From the NCBI GenBank assembly GCA_947579665.1, contig OX388348.1, forward strand, positions 3,596,001 through 3,660,000: DNA of 64,000 bases, in the 5' to 3' direction. The notes beneath the pieces were generated by a model that saw nothing but the letters and a program-made list of their open reading frames with translations, had not been told where the DNA came from and made no database searches. Each line of letters opens with the position of its first letter. Within the stretch, counting starts at the first letter, position 1. Source of the DNA: Sympetrum striolatum (lineage: Eukaryota; Arthropoda; Insecta; Odonata; Libellulidae). Both the position numbers and the translations under genes were made by a program. Shown here one piece after another: positions 25,701-38,200 of the stretch.

Positions 25701-27099
25701 TATATATGTCGCAAGTTGTATAAATATGTGACTTAGAATGTAATTTTTTAAGAAGAATCGGCACATATACAGTCACTGTTGATATATTTGGATATAGTTG
25801 TAATTTCGACATTTTCATGAATATAATGATTCATTAGTATCGCAATCCATTACTCTTTGTATATTCTTCTCAATCTTAAAATCCTGAATTAAAATTAAAT
25901 TTTATATTTCCGCAAAGGGTCGATTTTAAATTATTTTGGTTTTGGAACAATTTCATATATTTTAGATAAACTACGAATAGGTGGGAAAACATTGTCGCCA
26001 ACGCAGCTGATATGCAATTTGTGATAATGGAAAAAATCACTTAAGATGTAACCTATATTTAGTGTCACAGAAAATGTTGATGTAGAATCGTTTATGGTAT
26101 AATCTTTCAACAATTGTTGAGAACAATTTGATTATAATTTATGCGAAAAATGACGAATTTTCTCTTTCTTTCAGGTGAGCTGTGGAACATTTAACAACTG
26201 CCAATAACAAATCAGTATACCAGTGAGTTAAAAATAAAACTTTTATCCATATTTTTACCTCTCTAATTTAAGTTAATATTCTTCAATATTTTATGCCTAA
26301 TTAGGATCCTAATATCTTATAAAGGAATATGACAGCAAAGCAAATCAAAGCTAAAAGCCTTAAAAATTTCAATCCTGCTCTCTCTGATTTGTTCCATCCA
26401 AGTAAATGCGGATGCTTTGAGTTACCTTGAATATTACTGTTATAAGAACAAATAGTTTCATAATTGAGTCTCTATCTTCCCTCGTATAAGTTAGAATCCA
26501 TATTGTAAAGTCATCAAATATGCTCAAATAGAGAATAATAGGTATGGGATAACTAAGCTATCAGCATGACGTTTGCGTCTATCTTCATAAATCTTTATTA
26601 ATTGGAGAAGTGATCTGATACATCAGTAAGTAGGAAGCTGCATCTATTAGGCCCTATAAAGCGACGAAAAGAACGGATAATTTCATGAACTCTCTTTAAA
26701 TATTTCGATAAAATGATTTAACAGAAGAAAATTCAGCAGTTCGGATATCAAAAGTTTTTCATTGATTCCCCTATTGTTTTCACTTTGTCATCTGACTTTC
26801 AGTCTGAAATTAAAAAAATCGAATTACTCTGAACTTTCTTTGTCTGGTATTTTGGATGATTGATATTAATTCTTTTACTTTGTTTCTATGTAAACTTTCT
26901 TCCTCTTACCATACTCTGATGAATGGACTGTTTCCATTGGTCATGTGGTACAGGATAGAGAAAAATGTATCTTTCATTTTTTTTTGTCCCAGTCTTGATC
27001 ATGGCTGTGATGAAATGAAAGCTACTGAGGTATGAGTGAATAATTGCACTAATCAAGGTCTCTTCTTACGGAATGCCAAGAAAATTGTTACCCATAGAG
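25701..27099. other. Noncoding stretch, no gene recognised
   Basis: A+T-rich sequence after the Helitron fragment fades out. No recognisable coding, RNA or repeat signal. Confidence 0.5.
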
Positions 27100-27240
27100 T
27101 CAATGTGCTTCACTTGCGTAGACATGTTCCGCTTATAGCATTCTGGCTCAGTGAGGAAAGCAATGGCAAACTTCCTCACTCCTCATCCTGCTTAGTAAAC
27201 CTCATTCACCTCTACAAGCTCTGAGCAACTTATGACGGAG
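27100..27240 (-). repeat. Dispersed repeat D, copy 1
   Basis: The reverse complement contains AATGAGGTTTACTAAGCAGG, ATGAGGAGTGAGGAAGTTTG and CTTTCCTCACTGAGCCAGAA. The first two blocks recur on the plus strand at 29035 and, more diverged, at 34341. The family is not identified and no termini were found. Confidence 0.55.
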
Positions 27241-28429
27241 GGAGTGAGGTACCAACCTTCGGGCTGAATACTTTATTTTTCAGGTGTCGTAAACTTAATA
27301 TTTCAGTCTTTAATATATGTATCACATAGTTTTCTATATTCAGAAGTTAATTCTATGGTTAACAATATACTTATTAAATTTCGTAACCGAGTATATAACA
27401 ATTTATAATAAGCTTAATGTTATTTTTGCGTAAAATTTAAAAGTTCACAAAGAGTAATTCAATAATTTTTAAGTCGTTTTTACTCTAATCTTTCGTTGTT
27501 TTTTCTATATTTGGTTTTCTTTGTAAATACCCACGCACTCTAGATATCAAGTAAATCAAGGTATAATCCAAAAGATGCTTAACTGAGTTTTTCTTTTAGA
27601 AATAACCTATAGGATATAACTGAAGTTTCAATGGTTTTGTAGCACTAATAAATGCACGAGTGATCAAAGAACTTCTTGCACGAAGTTTAAATTTGAAACA
27701 ATTCTGAAAGGGAATCCAATATATTTAGAAAACGTACATGTGATGAATCTTAATAGGCCCATATTGGCTCCAAGATTTCAATTGAGATAACGAATTATTT
27801 CATAAAAGGAGTCGTTATTACTGAAAGCGATTGTTAAACGATCCGTTACCGAATCGATGGAGACAATATTTATTAGGGTAAACAGTGGGGTGCTGGGGAA
27901 TCTTGGCCGTGTATTTAACATAGTTTGGCGTTAAGTAGGCCGAGAGGCATGCTCCAGCGACCCGAAACAACTGTTAATCCTCCTTGTTAATGCTTTCCCT
28001 AAACGGAGAAGTTTGCACGGAATTGAGAACGTGAAAGTCTCAGTTTGAAGGGTAATACTCTCGCACCTACAGTTATATTCGAGAAGTTCCTCCTTAATTG
28101 GTTCGCTACGTAATCCGATCTGAGGCTAACTGTTAGAATACGTGCTAAAGTTGCGCCCCTTACATCCGCGAACAAAACGGTTTCCCAACGCTAATTTGGC
28201 TTCTTATTGAACCAAGGGCTAATTTTCAGAAAGGAGAGTCTATTAATTCATAATCAACAGATGCGTTCTGCGATGCCGAAATTTTCAATATCTTCATTCT
28301 GTGTTTGCACCTAAGATGGTCACACTTTCTGTATATTTTAAGGAATAAATATCTTTAATTTAAAACGTCTTTACCTCAAATTCATTTTACGAGTGTATTT
28401 ATAAGTGCAATTATAATTGGTGTGTATGC
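27241..28429. other. Noncoding stretch, no gene recognised
   Basis: A+T-rich with a more balanced block at about 27830-28230 that has no long open frame. No repeat or RNA gene seen. Confidence 0.5.
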
Positions 28430-28680
28430 GCCTCGGCGGCGTAGTGATTGAGGCGCTCAGCTGCCTCGCAGAGGGCATTTTCAGGGGTTAACTCAGCCTG
28501 TAAGTGTGTGAAAATGAGTACCGGAGGTAAAACTGGGCAATAGTGGGCGGTAGAAGCGTAGTGCCGGCCACACTACCTTCATCCATACCGTTAGGCTAAG
28601 TATTAGCAGCCATAAACTGCTAACTCCTAAGAGTGTTGAAACGCTTTGAAAAAGTCAGACTACTTCTACTAATTGGTATG
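28430..28680 (+). repeat. tRNA-related SINE-like element
   Basis: The start (GCCTCGGCGGCGTAGTG, then ATTGAGGCGCTCAGCTGCC) looks like a tRNA D-arm with an A-box. The expected B-box has decayed to AGGGGTTAACTCAGCC. A G+C-richer body follows (GTACCGGAGG, then GTGCCGGCCACACTACC), unlike the A+T-rich surroundings. It shares no body with the SINEs at 1951 and 3751, so it is a separate family. Confidence 0.5.
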
Positions 28681-29034
28681 TAATTAAGAGTTTATTGTTT
28701 GCCTGTTTGCCTAAACTCTTCCATTGGTATTATACCTATTGTTCAAACAATTTACCAGAAAATTGAATAAATGTTATGAATTTAAGATAGCCTATAAATA
28801 CTAAAAAAGTAATTTCCTATTTAAATGGATATTTTATTGGGGATCTTTGAAGATGTAAACAGTATTTTCATAGGTATGTCATAGGACGGCTGTGAACAGG
28901 CAACCCCCGACACACACATGTAAGGCTATTTACACAACCCGAAGGATACGTAAGATATAAATGAATCACTTTAATCTTCGTCCTAAAGAACTCCAGTTTG
29001 AACTTCACCCCCTCGAACATTAGTAACCAAGAGC

Positions 29035-29125
29035 TAGCATAAGGGAATGAGGCTTACTAGGCAAGATGAGGAGTGAGGAAATTTCCCCTTTTCTCATTTT
29101 TCTCATACCAGAGTACTATAAGAGC
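29035..29125 (+). repeat. Dispersed repeat D, copy 2
   Basis: Contains GAATGAGGCTTACTAGGC and AAGATGAGGAGTGAGGAA, matching the reverse complement of the copy at 27100. Confidence 0.55.
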
Positions 29126-29377
29126 ATAAATATAAAACACAATTACTCTGCGAATTACTTTTCAGAGCATTCCTCAAAAAGAACCCAGATTAGTGTCGTT
29201 TGTTTTTATGTCGTCGGAGCCAAGAAAAAACTGTGAAAAAGCAGATTTCATAGATTTGAGAAATACTTATACTATTTATCAAGATATGGTATTAGGAATG
29301 TCATATTTGGTCAGTTATATGTCAATTTAGAGGAAAACGGGAACTAGTTGAAAAAATAGTGGTAATTTAATACAAGT

Positions 29378-29523
29378 ATCATATTAATTAAAATTTGTGA
29401 ATTCCACAAATCAAAAACTTTAATGTGCGACCGGTTTCGAGCTAACCGCTCATCCTTGATCGAAACCCGTCGCTCATCAAAGTTTTTGTTTTGTGGAATT
29501 TTGAAATTTTATTTAATATGATC
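29378..29523. repeat. Foldback element with ACCGGTTTCG centre, copy 1
   Basis: Imperfect inverted arms of about 50 nt (29378-29430 and 29471-29523) flank a centre with GCGACCGGTTTCG, a small hairpin (AGC TAACC GCT) and CATCC. The elements at 52974 and 44257 share the centre. After the right arm, GAGTTCCACCAAGG resembles TTTCCACAAAG in the same place after the copy at 52974. The family is unidentified; similar ACCGGTTTCG...CATCTTC sequences are common in arthropod genomes as I recall them. Confidence 0.7.
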
Positions 29524-31887
29524 CCGATTACGGAGTTCCACCAAGGCTTCTTCCATTGAATTTAATTTAAAATAAATTTAGATTTTAGAATAATTCTAAT
29601 TTTTTGCTCTTAGTATTGGTATGAGGTATCCACGAAAGAGCAGTTTACGAGGAGATTTATCAATTTTTTGGTAAATCGGTAATTTTATTCCTCGTAAAAT
29701 ACTATGGGATTGCATTTAAAATGCTCAATATTGGTCCTTCCATCCCATTGAGAATATATAGATATTAGTAACTCTGAGTCATTAATTTTTTTAGAGAATA
29801 TTCCTTTCGGATAAGAACCTATATGGGAATCACTCACTAAATGAAAACTTAAAAGGATAACACGTTAAAAAAATCCCCTTTATCTCTTTTATATAGATAA
29901 TGAATGACGTGGTGAAGTCGAAATCGAAATCAAATGCTTCTTTAAAACTAGCTACGGAAACTTTAAGGCAATACTTTGAAGTTTCATCCGAACGATTTTC
30001 ATTGTCCTCCCGAACATTCGAATCAAACGTAGAATTTGAGCGAAAAATCACGCCTGTCCACATTCAGGGTCGACTGTCTCGAAATCACTCTTTGCTGTAC
30101 AAACATCGATTCTTGAGCGGTGACGCAGTCGGAATTCTGAAAATAAAAACTGTTGTCTAGAGAGGGCTTTTGAAATTTGTCAGAGATTTCCACGGGGTCT
30201 GCGTGAGAAATTTCCATTCGCCCGATTCGAATATCGATTTGATTCAAAGCAAACTAGTGCAGTTAACCTTTGTTTCCACTGACCTTTGTGCGGTAAATCT
30301 GGCACCGTAAAAGCTAGGTCAGCGTGTCTGAGTCGCACTAGTTGTATTATTCTGATGTTTGATTTAGGCATGCATGTTGAAGTTTATTTATGTGCATGAT
30401 TTAATATCGATTTTTAATAGTGTAATTTTGGAATTATGTGCTTACGATAAGCAGGCTTTGATATTGAAACTCGGGACTCACTCGTACGAATTAATGGCTG
30501 TAAAAATGTTGAAAATATTATTTAATGAAACAATTAGTTATAATATTTTAATCCAAATGGTTAGTTGAAGGAATGAGATTTTAAGATATTAAGCTTCAAT
30601 GAAATAGTTATTCAGTCAAGTTTTTGAGCAGAAATGTTTGAAGGCAGACAAGTTTGTTATGTTTTGTTTGTTAATGTTTGAAAGCTAGACAAAATCTTCA
30701 TATAAGAAAGTAAAAACATTCTCGTTATAATAGGAAACTTGTTGATAGCTAAGAGTACATTTTTTAGATAAAGCAAATTTAATATAATATTATATGAGTG
30801 CCAAAGAAAAATATTTATTTAAAATTGTCGAAATATTTTGAAAATTCCTCTTATTATCAAACTAAGAGCTATATTATTTCCTATAAAATGTCTTTTTATT
30901 GCTGATTCCTAATTCTTGGAGTTTAAGCTAAGATTTGTTGTCATCGATTTCGTAAGATTTTATTCTCCAAGTGATGAAATGTCCGTACACTTTAGTTCCA
31001 TTGATATATTTAATTATATAATTGGGTAAATTATGAATTCAAAATTTCAAAACTCAATATTATAATATCATGAAAATCTAATTTATCTGATCTTTAAAAC
31101 AATTATAGATTTACATTTTTTGTATGGACTTCGAAACAGTGGCCGTAGTGGAACCGCAGAAATTCATTATTCTCTTTAGCCACGAGTAAGGGGTTTCTAG
31201 TGTCCTAAAAGTTTTAAATTTCCAGAAAAACTAAAAATACTCGAGAGAAACTCAAAAACTTACAGATTTCAAACTGTTATCTAGGATGTCAGCATGCGTT
31301 CATAATTTTTCCAGGTCACTTATGATATGTTACTGAAAGCTATAAAAGTTTCAGATTTATGTACGATTCTTAGAAAAGTTATTAAAAAGACCCAAAAATT
31401 TAAAAGTAAATGATGATACTCACATTTATCATTTCTCTTAGACCATCAATCGCGAGTTTGGAAGCGCTTTAAAGTTTTCAGAATCTACTGTCTCAAAACC
31501 CACATTTGCACAAAATGGATACCTTTTTCGGAATAAGTGATTCTCGCCTTTCAATTTAACCTATAAGATTTATATGTTCATCTTAACTAGTTCTTCGTTG
31601 GATGCGAAGTATACCTGAGATATGTATCATACTGCACTCAATCCTCCCAGTAATTTAGAATTGGAATTAATTTTAACAAGAGGTTTGTGAAAAAAGCAGG
31701 CTAAAGAAGAGGATTTCATCTGAAATTGTACTCATGAGCTGAAAACAAAGCGATACAAAAGCTTCTCAATTTACAAATCCGAAAACTCATTAAGAAAGCG
31801 AGATAAGAAATTTCTGTTCGACTGGTGAGCAAAAGAGGGCTACAAAAGCCAGTGCTTTTAGTGATGTCTTATGTTTTCTTGTATTGT

Positions 31888-31948
<61 letters not shown>

Positions 31949-34340
31949 TATATATTTTCTTGTATTCTCCTAGATATTCTTTCGTTTATTAGTTCGTAGA
32001 AATGTTAAAGTTTAAAAACAAAATCACCTCAGGCGGTGAAACAAATTTGGAAAGTTCTAAAGGCAAGTTATTCCCCTTAATAACTTGAAATTTTTACTTT
32101 TAAATAGTTAAATTTTACATCTAAGTTATTGTGTTATTTACTCTTGTTTACCAGGCTATATTCTAAAAAGTTCACAAAATTTCCACCGTCCTAATGCTTT
32201 GAGGTTATCTTTCGTATCATTAGAGATGGTTTTATTCGTTGATGTGATGTCGTCCTGGAGAGAACCTTGCCGAGTTCATTATGGAGATGTGTGGTTTGCA
32301 GCCGCATCTGCATGCATAGATAGCAATCAAGCAAAGCTCGTATAACTGCCACAGATAAGCGGCTGTATTCGTGAGTGCGTGTAAGTCTGCTATCAAAATT
32401 AATCCTGCGTATTATATGGTACGCCTACACTTAGTTGAACTGACGAATGTTAGATTAAAAATGTAAACACATTCGCAAATGGTAAAACCGCGCTCTTCCA
32501 GGAGTCAATATATTTGTTCCTCATTTATTTGCAAACGTGGAATATCTTCTGCAAAAGTAATGCCGTCTGAGACCGACAGAGAGTGTATTAATCGCGGAGA
32601 TGTGCGGAAGAGTGTTCGTAAAAGTGATGAAAAATGTACTCCATGGGTACCAGTACCACCTCTCGCATTACGTTTTACTGACCCATATTCCTTGTTTTTA
32701 AGTCACGTGCTGCGGTTGATTACAGCGGAGTCTCGATGGAGCGATTCAAAGCTCGTTGGATATTTTACACAGAATCGTGCGCCAGACACTAAGTTTCCCT
32801 TTGTAAAGTGTCCGATATCTCAGAGTTCGGCAAACCTTTGAGATGGAAGAGCCTGTCTCCTGCAATAATTTAATGCATTACCGAGGCTCACATATTTTGA
32901 GGGAGTGTTTTTATGTGTTACCACTACGAGTTGCACTGTTAAACTCATTTGTTTACTGTTACTGAGAGTTTGATCCTGAATTATTGTTGAAAGTATCAAC
33001 TTTTCTGTAGAAAGCAGTTTTTTCATAAGCATGCGTTTTTATACACTTTTTTTAGTATATTTTATTTAATTCCCATTATTGGTAATAAATTTAGCCTCTT
33101 CATTTATATTTAGTTATAAACATGTTAGAAAACAGTAACTTTAAAATATTATCTTATTTTCGTTTTCAATTCAACCTCTGACCACAAGTACTACTTCAAA
33201 GAGTTGCATTTGGCTCGCGAGCAACGTAAGGCCGATCTATAGGTCATGTAAGAAAATTGTATAACCTACTTCAATTCTGATTTATCAATATGGAGGTATT
33301 TAAAGATACCGATGGCTGAATTTCATCGAAAAAGAGTCATTTTAAGATTGTCGTAATGGAAAGTTCAACATGGAGAAGCACCTGTGTCTCTGTAAAGAGG
33401 TGACTCAAACCAATTGAATAATAATTTCGTATTTTAAATACTTATTCCCCAATTTTATTCCTTCATTATTTTGTTAAGTAAATGATACCTCACGACAAGT
33501 TCACGTTTTCTGCCAGTCATTGTAAATAAAATGAGTTGTCTTATGCGGTACTGTATTTGTAAGAAGTGTATTAAGTATGGGTAATCCACGAAGAATATTT
33601 TATCAGAATCTTTTGATGTTTGCAGTTGTAAGATTGCTATTGCTGTAAAATTAAATATTTTTTTTTAAATATCTCATCGATTAACTCCTATGCGTGAGAA
33701 GAAAGGCATTTCAAACTTGGTGTACTATTACTTCATTCAAAAGAAACCTGTTTATTTTGTTCAAAAGGTTTATATTATTGTTTTGAAAAGGACTTTTCAG
33801 TATGAAAATTTCAAAGAAACGACATCAGATTTGTGAATTTCCTCATAGGCAAAAGTAAATCAGGAGAAAAAACTTTTCGTAAGATTTTGATTTTAGTAGA
33901 TACGGATATTCAAAGGATACAGTATGACGACAAATATAACCGAATTTTATTCTGAATTTTACTTTTCTCAATATAAATATAATAACAGTTGATATCGCTC
34001 ATGTGTCGAAACTTCATTTCATTTTATCGTATCTGTGATTTTATCAATCTACGTTAGTAAAACAAGTTTCTTTGTGATAAGTCAATTAATTCTAGGGTAT
34101 TTTCATTTTTCTTTTTAGGTATAATTTGTCACCAGTGCTACAAGTTCTCTCTATTAGACTCCATTATGTTAGTCTTTAGAATTGTGAACGGTCTTCATTT
34201 ATCCTAGATTATACCATCGTGTATTACATAAGCAAAATTAATCCATACCCTCGCTGATAGCCGTTTTTTTCCTTAAAGAACCCCTTTGAGGGTTTTTACT
34301 GGTAATTGGGGAGTTTTCTGCCAGAAGACCGGATTCTAAC
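29524..34340. other. Noncoding stretch with one TA satellite
   Basis: Overlapping open frames on both strands at 29830-30250 and the 120-codon frame at 32479-32841 have no recognisable domain and are not supported as genes. The only defined feature is the (TA)n run at 31892-31947. Confidence 0.5.
31892..31947. repeat. (TA)n microsatellite
   Basis: Fifty-six bases of uninterrupted alternating TA. Confidence 0.95.
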
Positions 34341-34420
34341 CAGGGGAGGAAATGAGGCTTCCTAGGGTAAATGAGGGATAGGCTTTTCTCGTACATAATA
34401 CCACGAACGGAAAAGGTCCT
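34341..34420 (+). repeat. Dispersed repeat D, diverged copy 3
   Basis: GGAAATGAGGCTTCCTAGGG and AATGAGGGATAGGCTTTTCTC align with the core of copies 1 and 2. It is the most diverged of the three. Confidence 0.4.
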
Positions 34421-34697
34421 CGTTACAGCAGCACGAAGATTCTATGAATAAGTTCATTGTGCACAGTACACAGTAATTAATATGGAGAGATCAAAAGGAT
34501 TGTATTCATTTTCAGCATCATTCATTTCTCAGCTGTTTCCATGTTGTATGAATAAGACTGAGAGAATGAAAGATCCGTTTCGTTTTATTCAGTACAAATA
34601 GATAAGTTAGAAATATTTCATGAATCAGCATTTCCTAGAATGGAAATTTAAATTATATTAAAGTTTCCTGAAGTTTCCGCTGATGGCTGTGAATGAG

Positions 34698-34775
34698 CAA
34701 AGTCACAAAATACTCCAAACATCATCAAAAATGACCATCATTTTTGATGGTGTTTTGAGTACTTTGTGACTCTTT
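34698..34775. repeat. Short foldback repeat
   Basis: Arms of about 37 nt (34698-34734 and 34738-34775) pair with a few mismatches around a 3-nt loop. The inner part is AAACATCATCAAAAATGA against TCATTTTTGATGGTGTTTT. It could be a small MITE or foldback element; no target duplication was recognised. Confidence 0.7.
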
Positions 34776-35213
34776 CCTTATATTAAAGTTAATTTCTATT
34801 AGCGAAATTAGACAAAGTAAAAAGGTCTTGAAGGGAGATAGCCGATGGAGGCACCCTTTGATGTCATTTCAAAATATCTTTATACTTTGGGATATTCTAA
34901 CTTCAATTCAGAAATATAATAAATTATTCTCATTAAAATGTTTCTACGATCTACAGGAGTAAATAAAGCGGCATTTTACAATATTAAATAGTAATTTTAA
35001 TCAGACGAATGTACGTTGGCTTATCAACTGACTTTGCGAATAAATTTTCGCCGTTTGATGTAGATGTAGCCTATCCTAAATCAGAAATTAGTTCCAGGAA
35101 TCTACCGCATATCCAATTTGACTACGTTATAGCGATATATCATTCGGGCTCCTCCATATGCATGCATTTGCCCTTTGCTTGTAAATGAGTTCATTCGTCG
35201 ACATGCCTCAGAG

Positions 35214-35250
35214 TATAAATAACTAACTCGCCGTCTGCGGAAAGTCACTC
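35214..35250 (+). promoter_or_regulatory. Candidate TATA/Inr core promoter
   Basis: TATAAAT at 35214-35220 is followed by TCACTC at 35245-35250, which places the initiator A 33 nt after the first T of the TATA box, the textbook insect spacing. A G+C-richer block follows (35225-35480) with a possible donor AG|GTATTT near 35455. No coding exon was identified downstream, so this is speculative. In A+T-rich DNA such pairs also arise by chance. Confidence 0.3.
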
Positions 35251-38200
35251 GCGAACAAGCTTTTTCTCCCTGCGTTTGATATACAAATCACGAGGTTCGC
35301 ATCCGCGCTTTCACGAGGCCGACGAAAGCGATAAAAAAATTGTGAATAATTGATTTGACGCTGCGATCGGTGAATTGTGCTTATCTCAAACGCAGCAGTG
35401 GCTCAAGTTTCGTCCTCTGAAGTCACTCCCTTCGCTAATTTCCGTTGGATGTTTAGGTATTTCCTTTCTTAGCTTCGCGGTGAGCGTTACCCCGAGAGTT
35501 AATTAACCGCTCCATACGGCGTTGCGTGGAGAAAGTTTTCGCTGTATATTCTCACCACGTTGGTGCTACAGGAAACAAAGGGACTCAGCGAATGGAAAGC
35601 TCGAGATGCGTGGAAATTTGAATTAATTCCGTAATAGGGAAGATATTTTACGGAATCCCCTGGATGGTGAACTTAAATATACCATCGCATTGTCTACTAT
35701 GCACTAATATCACGAGAGGAAAAACTGTAAAATTGTTTACCGTTAACGAATAACAATGTAATTTTTGGGAAAACTGTGGCTATTATAAAGTAACGCGGCC
35801 AATGGAATTTCATCAGAGCGTTTTCCTCCTGTGCCGTAACTCGCAAGTTCCATTTGCAACATTCACCTGCGCCCTATTTAAAAATTGGAGTTATCCTTTA
35901 AACCCAATACATTTCATTCCTTCTTTATCGTTTTCCAAGAAGCGTTTTATATCGTTCATATGTAGATCGTGGAAGGTAATGAGGCTCTTATGGATACATT
36001 TAGGTAATGGAGGACATATATTTCAATTCTCTTCACACATACTATGCTTTTACAAGGCGCTTAGCAGTACTACCGCAGCACAGCGCTTAATATTAGTCCG
36101 TGTTTCGTATTCTGGGCATATATCACCTTATACAAAAGGAAACACAACCGCGTGCAGACAATAAATAAGTGATTAAAAAGGTAGATGAACATTACCTTTA
36201 CTGTACCATTCTTATTTGATCCTCATGCCCATGTTCTGTTTTTTTATTTGATTTAGATCTGACCTACTCTTAGCTTTGGTTAAGAGAGGTCTTAAATGCA
36301 TATATTATAGCGCAATCAATAAATTAGTTAAATTGCCAGAAACTTAGTGGTACGGTTTATGAATGGTACTTATCATCGATATGTTTAATCATGGCGATAA
36401 ATTTAGATAGGTTGCATAATTTATTTCTTCTCGTCGTAAATTACATTCGATCGTTTGTATCACGCGAATGTTTAACGATGGTGTTCTTTTCTCCTTGAGG
36501 CTTCGACTTTAATTTTTAGGTACTAATTATAATATGTGTATGTCTCAATTTGCCATTCACCTATGATGCCATCCACTCATATGTATTTAATTTATGATAA
36601 AGGTAGTTTACAACGCTATGGACTAGCTATATATTCAGACTTTCCTTATTCACTTATTGCGACCTATATCTGCGATATCCAAGAATACATGAATTTTTGT
36701 CCAAGGAAGCAATTTCCTGGGGCGATAATTTTCCTGTATTTTCCAAGTAGTTTGGTTAATTATTTAACACTATTCCCTCGCGCCCATTGCTTTTTAGCAG
36801 GATACCAATGTAAATAGTATAATTTTAATAATATATTAAATACATAATAACTTAATATCTTCTTATTGTGAATTATTATTATAGAGAAAGATATTATTTG
36901 GGAGAATTTGAGCGGTACCGTGGAATGGTGGTTAAAACGAAATCAACATACGATAGACTTAAATTATTGCATGTTGAAATACTAGAAGTTTTATGGACAT
37001 TTTATGTTAATGGAAAAGTGTGTGCAATATTAACAATTCTTATAATTGTTTTCTTTTTGTGATTTATGCATCCACATCATTTACCGGTTTCTGTGGAACT
37101 TCGAAAGTACCGTGAGTGCTCTTTAAGGGAGGTTTTCCAAAGGGGTTTCCCTGCCATCGAGATACGCGGATTACAGGTGTTCCCCTCAAAAATGTAATTT
37201 ATCTCACGAATATCTAATTAATAATTGTTAACTCAAACACTGCCACCAGGTAAGGAATCGACTTGCAGTGAAAATTCTATATCAATAATTTTAAATGATG
37301 GGTTATGGATTACTTTATGCTAAGTAGTATTATTTTGTCGGATATCAGTTGTTAATTCATTAATTTAGTCGTTGTATGTGTTCACTTACATAGTAAGGTA
37401 TACCGAACATGTTTTAAATAACAGAAAAAAAGATGCCAAAGAGATCGGTCAGTTATCTCTTAAATATTTACGCCTGAAAAGACCTCGTCCTCTAAAGTCC
37501 GAGCTTTTAAATTTTGATGTTGGCTCTGCATTCTACGATTAAACAGTGTCACTGGAAAATGAAACCGAGAAAAATCGGTTGCGATGATTTTTTTAACGTC
37601 GTTACGAAATGAAAAATACGCGGTCGCCGTCTCATTTCCTTCTCATCTTATTTCGAAAAAGCGGAGCGCACATATTAACAGAGAATTTCGCACTATATTT
37701 TCATTCGTGCGAGCGAAAAGCAGTTAATGGCATAAAGTTCGCTGGTTTTAATATGTAAATGGAACGGGAACTAATTGTTTTCGACATGCGGAAAACAACA
37801 GCTGAGCTTCGGAAATAAACGGCGTTTTCAATGGGTGGCAAATTGCGCTCTAATTAGCTATGCAAATGTCTACGCGTAAGTAAAGACGTTCTTCCGCTGG
37901 TCTCAGCTGCGATAGCGTTCCATTTACTACCTGCCATTACTGTATGCAAATTGTAATCGGATTGAAGAGCAATGACGAATTTATCAATTGAAAAATAGTT
38001 TTGCGTTTCCATATTGTGTTTTGAAGGAATGGTGTGGTCCGCTTGTATTAGAAATTGATACATTTCCATAGTTTCTGAAAAACACATAACTTAAAATTAC
38101 TAAATGCTTTCACCTACGTTACTGTTAACGTTTATTATAAAGTGCTTGTTCTGATGAAATTACCGTGAAATAATCAGAATTCGAGGAGTAAAAAAATTAG

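Noticed and set aside
29830..30250. Overlapping frames on both strands as a small gene
   Set aside because: Composition-driven overlap with no domain or splice context.
32479..32841. 120-codon single-exon gene
   Set aside because: No recognisable domain, no homologous pattern, and a length that chance allows in 64 kb.
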